Part shown: positions 43,623-52,753 of the stretch, in pieces | Layout of the letters: the number at the start of each line of letters is the position of its first letter | Position numbering within the stretch: the first letter of the stretch is position 1 | Assembly (NCBI RefSeq): GCF_026013365.1 | Contig: NZ_JAPDOE010000015.1 | Span: 45,857-109,856, forward strand | DNA length: 64,000 nucleotides | Direction: 5' to 3' | Source: Paenibacillus sp. LS1 | GTDB lineage: Bacteria > Bacillota > Bacilli > Paenibacillales > Paenibacillaceae | Notes under the pieces: generated by a model | Database searches by the model: none | Told to the model about the DNA's origin: nothing | The model's input: only the letters and a program-made list of their open reading frames with translations | Program-made: the position numbers and the translations under genes

Positions 43623-44126
43623 CTAATCTGAATTCGACATCATCCATGCCAGAAATTCTCCAAACGAATCGGATACCTTTTCAACCTCTTCAAATTCAGG
43701 TTCACATCCACGGACAATAGCTCCACTGTCGGTTGTTAAGTCAATGGCATAGAAGGAATATCCATCCTCCACAGACATTACGATCGGCAAGTGATGATCC
43801 CACCAGGCCGTTATCTCTGACTGCCAAATAGAATCACCCTCTGCTGCCTCCAAACTAAGCATTTCAAATTCATTCCATTGGAATGCGGTCTCCATGCTAT
43901 TGTTGAACTCAGCCTCACAAATAAACCAGGTTTGTTCATCCGGTGCAACGCATTTTTCAACTACATTTAGAAATTCTAAATATTCATCTGGAAGTCCCTT
44001 ATATCTTGAAGTAATGCCGCTGTTTAAATGTAACTGTGAACCGGATTTACTCATTATGTCCCAGCCCTTTTTCCCAGCCCAAGTCATAAATTCTCTAAAG
44101 TGAGTGTTTCCTTTTCCATTATTCAT
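43623..44126 (-). CDS. SMI1/KNR4 (SUKH)-like protein
   Basis: A 167-residue acidic protein. LNSGITSRYKGLPDEYLEFLNVVEKC, the later DSIWQSEITAWWDHHLPIVMSVEDGYSFYAIDL and a C-terminal SFGEFLAWMM end are consistent with the SUKH/SMI1 fold, though the family NGG motif is not clear. Start ATG 44126 is chosen; a TTG at 44132 has better spacing from AAGGGCGG. No toxin gene is adjacent. Confidence 0.6.
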   Translation of the reverse strand: MNNGKGNTHFREFMTWAGKKGWDIMSKSGSQLHLNSGITSRYKGLPDEYLEFLNVVEKCVAPDEQTWFICEAEFNNSMETAFQWNEFEMLSLEAAEGDSIWQSEITAWWDHHLPIVMSVEDGYSFYAIDLTTDSGAIVRGCEPEFEEVEKVSDSFGEFLAWMMSNSD

Positions 44127-44350
44127 TTCCAAATTATACAACCGCCCTTCAGCTTAAGAAATAGAAACTATAACACCTATTCGGGATTTGAATGAAAAAT
44201 CCCTGCTGTGGTGCTTCAAAGAGAAAGACAAAAAGACTGGAAAAATGGCCCAAGAAAAACGGCAACCAGGTTCCAGCCTTTGGTGGTTGGGGGAAAGTTA
44301 ATTTTAGTTAGAGACAGTTATTTGAGATTTGGACAGGAATTATGTATCGG

Positions 44351-45139
44351 TTACACCATCCGCTGTCTCATTGCCTCAAACAACAGAATCGTTGCCGCCA
44401 TTGCCGCATTAAGCGATTCTGCCTGTCCTTGCATCGGAATCGTAATCGCATCATCCACCAAGCGTGCCGTGGAATCCGAGATACCCTTGCCTTCATTGCC
44501 AATTACGAGCCATACCGACTGCGTAAAATCATAGCTATAACATGAGTGCTCTGCCTGCAAAGAAGTACTGACCAGCTTCACGCCCGCAGCCTTCGCTTCA
44601 GGAAGCAAGGATTCCAATTGGCCCTCCACAATGGGCAAATGAAACAATGACCCCATCGTCGAACGAATCGTCTTCGGGTTATAGACATCAGCACAGCCCG
44701 CGCCAAGTACAACCCCAGCTGCTCCAGCTGCATCCGCACTACGAATAATCGTTCCCACATTACCCGGGTCCTGCACCCCATCCAGCACCACGACAAGCCC
44801 GCGCGTTCCGGTGATCAGGCTTTCCAGTGGCTCGCTGCCTTTACGTACAATTGCAAATACAGGCTGTGGTGTCATCGTATCCGTACATTTGGCGATAACC
44901 GCAGGAGATACGCTGACCCATTCCACACGCTGAAGCGGGTTCTCAAGCCCTGTCAATTCAATCGATACACCTTGCTCTCCATCGAATACGATGCACTCTA
45001 GATCTGCTCCAGCGCGCAATGCTTCCTGTACAAGATGAATACCTTCAATCATATATTTATGTTGACGGGTACGATGCTTTTTCTCCAGCAGCTGCGCCCA
45101 TTCTTTTACACGTGTATTTTGCGGTGATACAATATCCAT
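44351..45139 (-). CDS. TrmH/SpoU family RNA 2'-O-methyltransferase
   Basis: A 262-residue SPOUT methyltransferase. The N-terminal substrate-binding part has LEKKHRTRQHKYMIEGIHLVQEAL, and the C-terminal knot holds VLDGVQDPGNVGTIIRSADAAGA (motif 1), LVIGNEGKGIS (motif 2) and SLNAAMAATILLFEAMRQR (motif 3). It methylates rRNA or tRNA ribose. GGAAGG 8 bases before ATG 45139 favours this start over ATG or GTG near 45169. The gene next to sspI corresponds to ysgA of Bacillus. Confidence 0.9.
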   Translation of the reverse strand: MDIVSPQNTRVKEWAQLLEKKHRTRQHKYMIEGIHLVQEALRAGADLECIVFDGEQGVSIELTGLENPLQRVEWVSVSPAVIAKCTDTMTPQPVFAIVRKGSEPLESLITGTRGLVVVLDGVQDPGNVGTIIRSADAAGAAGVVLGAGCADVYNPKTIRSTMGSLFHLPIVEGQLESLLPEAKAAGVKLVSTSLQAEHSCYSYDFTQSVWLVIGNEGKGISDSTARLVDDAITIPMQGQAESLNAAMAATILLFEAMRQRMV

Positions 45140-45165
45140 CTTTCCATCCTTCCCATCTGCATCCA

Positions 45166-45828
45166 TCACTTCGGATACGCAAGCTCCATTTTCGTCAAAT
45201 GATCCTTGTGACCCACAATGATCAGCACATCTCCAGCTTCGATCCGATCCTCAGCGTACGGCGAGATGTTCATCGAGTTCCCACTGCGGATCGCCATCAC
45301 GTTACAACCAAAACGTGCCCGGATGTTTAATTCCATCAGGTTTTTACCGATCATTTGCTCGGAGGCTCTCATCTCCAAAATGCTGTAATCCTCAGATAAC
45401 TCAATGTAATCCAGTATATTAGGCGAGGTTAGATGATGGGCAACGCGCAGTCCCATATCCCGCTCAGGATAGATGACTTTATCTGCGCCAATCTTCTGTA
45501 GCACCTTACCATGAAGCTCATTTTGAGCTTTTACGATCAGCACCGGTACGCCCATATCTTTCAATATCAGGGTTGTCAGAATACTCGCCTGAATATCTTC
45601 ACCAATCGCCACAACGACAACGTCGAAATTCCGTATGCCCAGCGCACGCAGCGCTTCTTCATCTGTTGAATCTGCCGATACCGCATGGGTCACCACATTG
45701 GACATTTCCTGAGTCCGCTGCTCGTCCGCATCAATTGCCAGCACGTCGAATCCCATACCGCTCAGTGCATTGGCAACACTTGATCCGAACCGTCCCATGC
45801 CAATTACGGCATATTGTTTCTTGGCCAT
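45166..45828 (-). CDS. ktrC: Potassium uptake protein KtrC/KtrA (RCK subunit)
   Basis: A 220-residue cytosolic gating subunit of the Ktr potassium channel. The N-terminal RCK_N Rossmann fold has IGMGRFGSSVANAL (residues 9-22) and GDSTDEEALRAL-like DSTDEEALRALGI near 55; the C-terminal RCK_C region ends DRIEAGDVLIIVGHKDHL. Such subunits bind ATP/ADP or c-di-AMP. The partner KtrB/D is not in the window, as is usual for KtrC. ATG 45828 with GGGAGG upstream; the ORF upstream is a spurious extension. Confidence 0.85.
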   Translation of the reverse strand: MAKKQYAVIGMGRFGSSVANALSGMGFDVLAIDADEQRTQEMSNVVTHAVSADSTDEEALRALGIRNFDVVVVAIGEDIQASILTTLILKDMGVPVLIVKAQNELHGKVLQKIGADKVIYPERDMGLRVAHHLTSPNILDYIELSEDYSILEMRASEQMIGKNLMELNIRARFGCNVMAIRSGNSMNISPYAEDRIEAGDVLIIVGHKDHLTKMELAYPK

Positions 45829-45995
45829 TAGGGTCTTAACCTCCCGCTGCACTTCAGCATGACACATCATTACGGATACCCATGCTAACGTAAATAATCC
45901 TTCGTAGTATACCACAAAGCCTGATAAACTTGAATGCGCTCGCGCTTCCCAGGGAACAGTATTAGAGCAGCCGAATATACGAGGAGGGAATTGCG

Positions 45996-46229
45996 ATGCC
46001 CATTACATTAAGCCTGCGTGAAGCGATTGTTCATAAAGTTCATGACAAGAGTGATGATCAGCTCCGGGAGATGATTGAAGGTTCAGTAGATGGACCGGAA
46101 GCTGCATTACCTGGACTTGGCGCCATTTTCGAGATGATCTGGAAGAACACAGAACCTGCCAAGCAAGAAGAACTGATTCAAATCGCGCAGGAGCATCTGC
46201 ACACCATTCCCGTCCAACCGCTTAGCTAA
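45996..46229 (+). CDS. sspI: Small acid-soluble spore protein SspI
   Basis: A 77-residue protein with LSLREAIVHKV, LREMIEGSVDGPEAALPGLGAIFEMIWKN and the conserved tail, matching the SspI family of minor SASPs made in the forespore. AGGAGGG lies 9 bases before ATG 45996. Its position beside a TrmH-type methylase is the same as in Bacillus (ysgA-sspI). It ends in a good terminator. Confidence 0.88.
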   Translation: MPITLSLREAIVHKVHDKSDDQLREMIEGSVDGPEAALPGLGAIFEMIWKNTEPAKQEELIQIAQEHLHTIPVQPLS

Positions 46230-46340
46230 TCGAAGCAGTGGAGGGTGAGGTAACCATCAAACCGTTTGTTCTGTCTGCAAAAGAAAGCTTTCCCTTATTC
46301 GGCTGGATCATACCCGCCTCCAGGTAAGGTGTATAGCAAT

Positions 46341-46378
46341 AGATCCCCCCGCCAATCGGCGGAGGGATCTTATTTTTT
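46341..46378 (+). terminator. Terminator of sspI
   Basis: AGATCCC..CCGCC-AATC-GGCGG..GGGATCT followed by TATTTTTTG. Confidence 0.85.
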
Positions 46379-46459
46379 GACAAGCTCTATCTCATCGCAT
46401 GAGCTTGTCACGTTCAACTAATCCTTTTAGTGATTACCGCGCAACACATCTACCTTTAC

Positions 46460-48043
46460 TTAAGGCGCAGTCTCTAGGAATTTAGCTGTAGGATTTTTAT
46501 CTATAGCCGTTCTCATTGCGTACTCATTTTCGAAGAGCACTACATAATTCCCTTTTTTATCTTTTACAAGCGCAGAGTTAATCCGGAATTTACTTGCGTC
46601 CAGATTCTCGTCCACGATCCAGCGAGCGAACTGATAAGGCATGCGCTGCAACTGCACGTCTACCCCATATTCGCCTTTCATCCGGTATTCAAATACCTCG
46701 AACTGAAGTTGACCAATTACGCCGAGAATCGTCTCGTCGAAACTTGCTGTCTGGAACACCTGAATCGTTCCTTCCTCCGTCAACTGATCAATTCCTTTTT
46801 GGTACTGTTTATGTTTCAACGCATTTTTTACGGTAACTTTAGCGAAAATCTCTGGCGAGAACGTTGGCAATTCTTCAAAGATAACCTCGCTGCCTTGGCT
46901 CAATGAATCGCCAATCCGGAAGATACCTGGATCGAACAGACCAATAATATCGCCGGCATACGCCTCTTCTACAATATCCCGGTCTTGTGCCAGGAATTGC
47001 TGTGGCTGTGACAACTTGATCTCTTTGCCGACACGGTTATGCTTCACACTCATGCCACGTTGGAACTTGCCTGACACAATACGCAGGAACGCAATACGAT
47101 CCCGGTGTGCCGGGTTCATGTTCGCCTGAATCTTGAATACATAACCGCTGAATTTCTCATTCGTTGGCTGAATCTCGCCTACTGTACTCCGGCGTGGTTC
47201 GGGCTTCGGTGCCAGTTCCAGGAAGTTCTCCAGGAAAGTCTGTACGCCGAAATTGTTGATCGCACTACCGAAGAAAATAGGAGTCAGTTCGCCACGTTGA
47301 ACTTTCTCCATGTCGAATTGGTCGCCCGCGATATCCAGTAACTCCAGATCCTGACACAATTGATCATGCAGATATTCTCCAGCCATCTCACGGATAATCG
47401 GATCTTTGTATCCATCTACCTTTTGTACTTTAATCGTCGAGTGATCGTCCCCTTGGAACAACTCCACCTGATTTTTCATCCGATCATAGACACCACACAG
47501 CTCGCGACCTGTACCAATAGGCCAGTTCATTGGAACCGAACGAATACCCAGTACATTTTCAAGTTCTTCCATCAGGTCGAATGGACTTTTACCCTCACGG
47601 TCGAGTTTGTTGATGAACGTAAAGATTGGAATGCCACGCTTCGCACACACCTGGAACAACTTGATCGTTTGTGCCTCGACACCTTTTGCCACGTCAATCA
47701 ACATTACCGCGCTATCGGCAGCCGTCAGTGTACGATACGTATCTTCACTGAAATCCTGGTGACCCGGTGTATCCAGAATGTTGACGCGGTGATCCAGATA
47801 ATCAAATTGCATAACGGAAGACGTAACCGAGATCCCCCGTTGTTTCTCAATTTCCATCCAGTCACTTGTTGCGTGCTTGCTGGCTTTCCGAGCTTTTACC
47901 GTTCCCGCAAGGCGAATCGCGCCCCCGAACAGCAACAGTTTCTCGGTTAATGTAGTTTTACCCGCATCCGGGTGAGAGATAATGGCAAACGTCCGGCGTT
48001 TGTCCACTTCCTGTTGAAGAATATCATTTGCAGCTTTGCTCAT
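46460..48043 (-). CDS. prfC: Peptide chain release factor 3
   Basis: A 527-residue translational GTPase that recycles RF1/RF2 after termination. G1 is SHPDAGKTTLTEKLL (residues 22-36), G3 DTPGHQDFSEDTYR (near 91-104) and G4 NKLDREGKSP. The later domain has FRINSALVKDKKGNYVVLFENEYAMR typical of RF3. ATG 48043 with AAAGGG upstream is chosen; the 19-residue upstream extension is not conserved. A GACAAGCTC..GAGCTTGTC inverted repeat lies after the stop. Confidence 0.94.
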   Translation of the reverse strand: MSKAANDILQQEVDKRRTFAIISHPDAGKTTLTEKLLLFGGAIRLAGTVKARKASKHATSDWMEIEKQRGISVTSSVMQFDYLDHRVNILDTPGHQDFSEDTYRTLTAADSAVMLIDVAKGVEAQTIKLFQVCAKRGIPIFTFINKLDREGKSPFDLMEELENVLGIRSVPMNWPIGTGRELCGVYDRMKNQVELFQGDDHSTIKVQKVDGYKDPIIREMAGEYLHDQLCQDLELLDIAGDQFDMEKVQRGELTPIFFGSAINNFGVQTFLENFLELAPKPEPRRSTVGEIQPTNEKFSGYVFKIQANMNPAHRDRIAFLRIVSGKFQRGMSVKHNRVGKEIKLSQPQQFLAQDRDIVEEAYAGDIIGLFDPGIFRIGDSLSQGSEVIFEELPTFSPEIFAKVTVKNALKHKQYQKGIDQLTEEGTIQVFQTASFDETILGVIGQLQFEVFEYRMKGEYGVDVQLQRMPYQFARWIVDENLDASKFRINSALVKDKKGNYVVLFENEYAMRTAIDKNPTAKFLETAP

Positions 48044-48394
48044 AGGTTTAATCCCTTTCGTCCGTTCATTCACGTTAATCCGGCATGGCCGGTCCATCAT
48101 TCAATCTTTATGCAATCCGGCGAGGCCGGTTGATTGTACACGAGTTTTTACGTACTAGCTATTTACACACTAGATTAATTTTACACATTTACAATGGAGT
48201 TCATCCTCCTCAAATCTGTGCTTTCATGCATACCGTGAACTGCTTCTTAACCCAACTCTCCTATTGTACCATAATCTGTACCGAAAATAACCGATTACTA
48301 CAGCAGATTCTTCTCTTTTCATTTGCAAAAAAAAGCACCCTTCAGCCATAATCATGGCATCCAGGTACTCCTCATTCATTTCTCGTTATCGAGT

Positions 48395-48796
48395 TTAGAA
48401 AATCAATGCATCCAGCGCGTATTGTCCGCCACCCGTCAGGGCAAGTGCTACACCAACAACGAGAATCGCGAGATTATATTCAAATCCGTTCTGCGTGGAC
48501 CAGTATCCGTTCGCTCCATGGACTTTCACAATGGCAATGACCATCGTCAGCGCAATTAGAATGCCACCTACCGGTGTGAGCAGACCCAGAGCCAGCAACA
48601 GTCCGCCCCCGAACTCAGCGAGTCCAGCCAGTAACGCCACCAATGCACCGGGTTTCATACCCATCGACTCAAACCAGCCGCCAGTACCCTTGATCCCGTA
48701 ACCTCCGAACCATCCAAACAGCTTTTGTGCCCCGTGCGCCATGAACGACAATCCAATCACCAAACGAATCAACAACAACCCTAAATCCAACATCAT
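48395..48796 (-). CDS. DoxX family membrane protein
   Basis: A 133-residue protein with four membrane helices. LLLIRLVIGLSFMAHGAQKLFGWFGGYG (residues 4-31) and GLAEFGGGLLLALGLLTPVGG (57-77) are the DoxX family signatures. Members work with MhqA-like or thiol-dependent detoxification, but the function here is unknown. GGAGG 8 bases before ATG 48796 supports this start. A TAAGT/ACTTA palindrome lies about 200 bases upstream. Confidence 0.85.
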   Translation of the reverse strand: MMLDLGLLLIRLVIGLSFMAHGAQKLFGWFGGYGIKGTGGWFESMGMKPGALVALLAGLAEFGGGLLLALGLLTPVGGILIALTMVIAIVKVHGANGYWSTQNGFEYNLAILVVGVALALTGGGQYALDALIF

Positions 48797-49073
48797 TTTC
48801 TTTTCCTCCATTCAATATATACAAAATAGTATTCTTAGATTAAAGATATTATGCTAATTTTTTTTCTCCATGATATCGTTTTGAAACCCCTTCACCTGTT
48901 TCACATTTCATCTCATGAATCGTGCACTTATCCGAAAAGTTCATCGGGTTAAGTTGGTCATTTGCGTAACTCTTTATCTCTTGTGTTGAGTATAAGTTAT
49001 ATACTTACTTTTTGTCAATAACTTAATTTAAATATATTTCTCCAGTCGCATTCCCCAATCTTTTCACAGCAAA
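48797..49073. other. Region between doxX and the second zwf
   Basis: No gene. A 15-bp palindrome TAAGTTATATACTTA (48993-49007) could be a MarR- or HxlR-type operator for doxX. The rest is AT-rich. Confidence 0.35.
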
Positions 49074-49120
49074 AGAAGCCCGGAAAGTTCGCTTCATCCG
49101 CGTTCTTTCCAAGCCTCTTT
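49074..49120 (-). terminator. Terminator of the second zwf
   Basis: GAAGCCCGGAAAG... pairing imperfectly with ...CTTTCCAAGCCTC, and a TTCTTTTGC tail on the minus strand; 30 bases past the stop. Confidence 0.6.
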
Positions 49121-49151
49121 AATCATCAATCCATCTTATGAATGAATTACA

Positions 49152-50702
49152 TTAATTGTTGACTTGCCAGATCACACGGTCTTCGTCCTGACCATTCACC
49201 GGCCACCAGTGGAATCCATCCTGCTCCAGCAGCTTATCTGTCGCTTCTGGCCCCCAGGTTCCAGCCGGATACGGATTAAGCTCTCCCTGATTCTGTCCCC
49301 AGGCTGCTGCAATTCGATCCACAAAAGACCAGGCTGTCGCCACTTCATCCCAACGGGTAAAGTACGTAGAATCCCCTTCTGCTGCATCGTGCAGCAAACG
49401 TTCATACGCTTCAGGTGAGTTGATTCCAATCATGCAGCTCTGACAGAAATCCATCGCGAGCGGCTGAATCTCGGAATCTGAGCCTGGTTTCTTGGCATTA
49501 ATTTTGATATATATGCCTTCCATCGGATTCACCCGAATGACCAGCAGATTCGGTTCCAATTTATACTTTTTTCCAAGGTATACGTTGTTTGGCATCGACT
49601 TGAACTCAACTACGATCTCGGTCGTTTTCACCGGAAGACGCTTGCCTGTCCGAATGTAGAATGGCACACCCGCCCAGCGGAAATTATCCACGAATACACG
49701 TGCGGCAAAATACGTCTCCGTATTCGAATCCGGGTCAACCTTGTCTTCCTGACGGTAACCGGGAAGCTGCTTGCCTCGGTACTCCCCTTCGGAATACTGT
49801 CCTCGCACAACGTTATTGCTTACTTCTTCATCCGAAGTGAATGCCCGCAATGAACGTAATACCTTCACCTTTTCATCCCGAATATCCTCCGGAAATAGGC
49901 GACTCGGTGGCTCCATCGCAATCATCGTCAGCATCTGAAGCATATGGTTTTGCCCCATGTCACGCAGTGCGCCAGAGTGATCATAATAACCGCCACGTTC
50001 TTCCACGCCTACCGTCTCACCCAGCGTAATCTGAACGTTGGCAATATGTTTGTTGTTCCAGAGCGGTTCGAAAAAAGCATTCCCAAAGCGAATCACTTCG
50101 ATATTTTGCACCATTTCCTTGCCCAGATAATGGTCAATCCGATAGATTTCCTCTTCACGGAACACTTCACGAATCTGTTCATTCAGATGTTCGGCGGATT
50201 GCAGATCATAACCAAATGGTTTTTCAATCACCAATCGGTTCCAGCCCTGACTTTCCAGCATACCGCCGTCCCGCAAACTGTACGAGACACTGCCAAACAA
50301 CTCCGGTGCCAGCGCCAGATAGAACAACCGATTACCCGGCGTGTTAAACTTCGCTTCCAGATTCTCCGTCTGCGCACGCAGCTCTTTAAACCCTTCCACA
50401 TTATTGATATCCAGTGCTTTGTATTCAAAATGATCGACAAAAGCGTTCCACTCATCAGGTTCCCCCGCTGGATAGCGGCAGAATTCTTTAATGGATTCAT
50501 AGATGTCTTCCCGGAATTCTTCTGGGGACCTCGGACGACGAGCTACGCCAATAACCGCAAAGTCTTCGGCAAGCTTGCCTTCGCGGTAAAGACTGTAGAT
50601 GGCCGGAAACAGCTTCCGGCGGGCCAAATCTCCCGTTGCTCCAAAAATGAAAAATACTGCGCCTGGTGTCTGTACTTCATCTTGCGATTGTTTTTCGACC
50701 AT
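49152..50702 (-). CDS. zwf: Glucose-6-phosphate dehydrogenase, second copy
   Basis: A 516-residue G6PD. FGATGDLARRKLFPAIYSLY is at residues 20-39, VIEKPFGYDLQSAEHL near 163 and the active site RIDHYLGKEMVQN near 198. It is distinct from the copy at 17085, with different N-terminus and C-terminal WGPEATDKLLEQDGFHWWPV. Two isozymes per genome occur in some Firmicutes. The ATG at 50702 is preceded by GAGGAG at short spacing. No gnd or sugar gene adjoins it. Confidence 0.93.
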   Translation of the reverse strand: MVEKQSQDEVQTPGAVFFIFGATGDLARRKLFPAIYSLYREGKLAEDFAVIGVARRPRSPEEFREDIYESIKEFCRYPAGEPDEWNAFVDHFEYKALDINNVEGFKELRAQTENLEAKFNTPGNRLFYLALAPELFGSVSYSLRDGGMLESQGWNRLVIEKPFGYDLQSAEHLNEQIREVFREEEIYRIDHYLGKEMVQNIEVIRFGNAFFEPLWNNKHIANVQITLGETVGVEERGGYYDHSGALRDMGQNHMLQMLTMIAMEPPSRLFPEDIRDEKVKVLRSLRAFTSDEEVSNNVVRGQYSEGEYRGKQLPGYRQEDKVDPDSNTETYFAARVFVDNFRWAGVPFYIRTGKRLPVKTTEIVVEFKSMPNNVYLGKKYKLEPNLLVIRVNPMEGIYIKINAKKPGSDSEIQPLAMDFCQSCMIGINSPEAYERLLHDAAEGDSTYFTRWDEVATAWSFVDRIAAAWGQNQGELNPYPAGTWGPEATDKLLEQDGFHWWPVNGQDEDRVIWQVNN

Positions 50703-50917
50703 GGGCTCCTCTTTCTTCCGGGAAGATAAGCTTCACGCTCTCCCCGAGCTATGTAATGGTGTTATATATGCACGACATACAACCGTCAATTACCAGCAAG
50801 TTCCTTCTTGGATGTGATGCCATTTTAGCATATCAACTGAACGGATGCACTATTTCACACTCATTTTTCTGATAAAGATTCTCAACATTCCGTCCATATT
50901 CTTAGAAAATCCATCCC

Positions 50918-51667
50918 TCAATACTCAATAGTTATAACGGGGAAACCTACCGTGATTCGATTGTTCCCTTGTTCACCAACCTGGTGAACTGCGAGCTGCA
51001 TATTCAACATGTGCGAGCCACTCTTAATCGACAATGGCAGGTCAGATGCCTCATAAGAAACACTAGCACTGGCTACATCTATATAAAGTTCAACGGAGGC
51101 AAGATCCACATTTTTGGACAGGTCTTTCTCGATGAGTGCTAACTGCTGACTCGCATCAAATCCAGTAGCATTAGCTGCCATACCTTGTACAGACATATTC
51201 CAACTTGCCTTCATCCCTGAGTCTACAAGCAGCTGATCGACCTGTTCATGTAATGTCATTAATGTATTCCGATCCGTGTGTGCATCCCCTGAAATTTGTA
51301 CGATGGCATAGTAACCATTGTCACCTGTATCGACGACATTGACCAACAAGCCTACACCTCCATTAGCCATGTCGACAACCACTTCACTGCGGTACACATC
51401 ATGACCTGCCTGGCGTACCCGTACCGGTTGTTCCAGCCCTAAGTGACCAGCCAGTAACACGGCCTGCGCTTGTGCATCTCCCTTGCCTTCTCCTTGCCAT
51501 TTAATCACCATACGATCCACATTATCAATCACGCTGTCAGCAGTGTCGATTAACTGTTCCAGTTGAGCTGCTTTCGATTCGTTCTTCTCTGCGTATACCT
51601 GTGTCACACCAATAAGAATTATGATAGCTATTGCCAAGATACCTGCTGTCATCCAACGATTTAACAT
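50918..51667 (-). CDS. ywmB: YwmB family protein
   Basis: A 249-residue protein with an N-terminal membrane helix or signal (residues 6-26) and a beta-rich outer domain. QLIDTADSVIDNVDRMVIKWQGEG, YAIVQISGDAHTDRN, GMKASWNMSVQGMA and the C-terminal NNRITVGFPVITIEY match the YwmB family (TATA-box-binding-like fold, DUF1779), which is conserved in spore formers. Function unknown. GGGGG precedes ATG 51667. Confidence 0.82.
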   Translation of the reverse strand: MLNRWMTAGILAIAIIILIGVTQVYAEKNESKAAQLEQLIDTADSVIDNVDRMVIKWQGEGKGDAQAQAVLLAGHLGLEQPVRVRQAGHDVYRSEVVVDMANGGVGLLVNVVDTGDNGYYAIVQISGDAHTDRNTLMTLHEQVDQLLVDSGMKASWNMSVQGMAANATGFDASQQLALIEKDLSKNVDLASVELYIDVASASVSYEASDLPLSIKSGSHMLNMQLAVHQVGEQGNNRITVGFPVITIEY

Positions 51668-51816
51668 TTGAATCCCCCGCTTCTTTCTTGCATTCTATGA
51701 ATCTATCAACAGCATGCCCCTTTCGCATATTTGCTATACTTCTTCTAAACACAGCAAAAAAAGCCCCACCCACCACTTGCATGGCAGATCAGAGCTTTCC
51801 ATTCATACTTATAGAG

Positions 51817-51988
51817 GTTGTTCAAAAAGTCCGCTTTTGATTACGAAGGGTGCCTAGCGGCATCCTCAACATCGAATATGGAATTCAGCCGAAATGTCCG
51901 TTGCTCACGTAGCTCGATCTACGCTCCGCTACTCCATTTCTAGCTTTATCCCATCTTCTTGGTACTGAAAACCGACCTTTTTGAACAT
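51817..51988. repeat. MITE-like repeat with terminal inverted repeats
   Basis: A 172-base element in the 410-base gap between ywmB and liaR. Its ends are TGTTCAAAAAGTCCG (left) and the inverse-matching CGACCTTTTTGAACA (right), almost perfect 13-14-base inverted repeats. Inside are small hairpins such as CGTAGCTCGATCTACG. It carries no transposase and looks like a non-autonomous dispersed element of Paenibacillus genomes; only one copy is in this window. Confidence 0.6.
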
Positions 51989-52078
51989 GCACTTATATAT
52001 AAATCATCTCTTATCTATAACTTCCGCACATGAAAGCACGGTTCTTTGGCTTGATTATGATATTGCATATGATTCTTC

Positions 52079-52753
52079 TTACTCTGCGAGTCCGTTTTTA
52101 TAAGCATAGATCGCGGCCTGTGTTCGGTCGTCTACACCCAATTTTGCGAGTAAGTTTGTAACATGAAACTTGACTGTCTTGATACCAATGATCAGATCAT
52201 CAGCAATGTCCTGATTCGATTTGCCTTTAGCCAGCAATCGGAGTACATCCATTTCCCGATCCGTCAATTCATCATGCAAAGGAGCTGCTGCCTGTGGCTG
52301 CCGGAATCGATTCATCATTTTGGAAGCCACCTGTGACTCCAGAACGGATTGTCCGCGAGCGGCTGCGCGAATTGCATCTGCCACTTCATTGGCTCTTGAT
52401 GTTTTTAACAGATAACTGAATGCGCCAGCTTCAATGACAGGGTACATTTTTTCATCATCCAGATAACTGGTCAATACGATGACTTTGCACTCCGGATACA
52501 TTTTGAGTACCTGACGAGTAGCCTCAATGCCATCCATGCCTTCCATGACCAAGTCCATCAGAACCACATCAGGCTTATATTCCTGTGCAAGCCGAATGCC
52601 TTCCTCTCCACTACCTGCTTCACCAACAACTTCAATTCCATCTTCGGTATCCAGTACTGCAGCTAGACCAATACGTACCATCTCATGATCATCCACGAGC
52701 AATACTTTGATCGACGTTTCCGTCTCCGTTTCGACTTCCGGTTCCATTGACAT
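52079..52753 (-). CDS. liaR: LiaR-type response regulator (NarL/FixJ family)
   Basis: A 224-residue regulator. Receiver: DDHEMVRIGL with Asp near residue 60 in DVVLMDLVMEGMDG; output: LTDREMDVLRLLAKGKSNQDIADDL and KTVKFHVTNLLAKLGVDDRTQA, the LuxR-type helix-turn-helix. It belongs to the Lia envelope-stress system. ATG 52753 is favoured by GAGG 7 bases upstream; it overlaps the liaS end by 65 bases, giving tight coupling. An ATG at 52771 is also in frame. Confidence 0.88.
   Translation of the reverse strand: MSMEPEVETETETSIKVLLVDDHEMVRIGLAAVLDTEDGIEVVGEAGSGEEGIRLAQEYKPDVVLMDLVMEGMDGIEATRQVLKMYPECKVIVLTSYLDDEKMYPVIEAGAFSYLLKTSRANEVADAIRAAARGQSVLESQVASKMMNRFRQPQAAAPLHDELTDREMDVLRLLAKGKSNQDIADDLIIGIKTVKFHVTNLLAKLGVDDRTQAAIYAYKNGLAE

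Noticed and set aside
46236..46326. Possible 30-codon frame after sspI
   Set aside because: A GTG-started frame ends before the terminator, but there is no ribosome site for it and the peptide has no recognisable features; likely part of the sspI 3' region.
49944..50729. 261-codon plus-strand open frame over the second zwf
   Set aside because: Antisense to a well-supported G6PD gene; the translation shows only mirror composition and no family motif.
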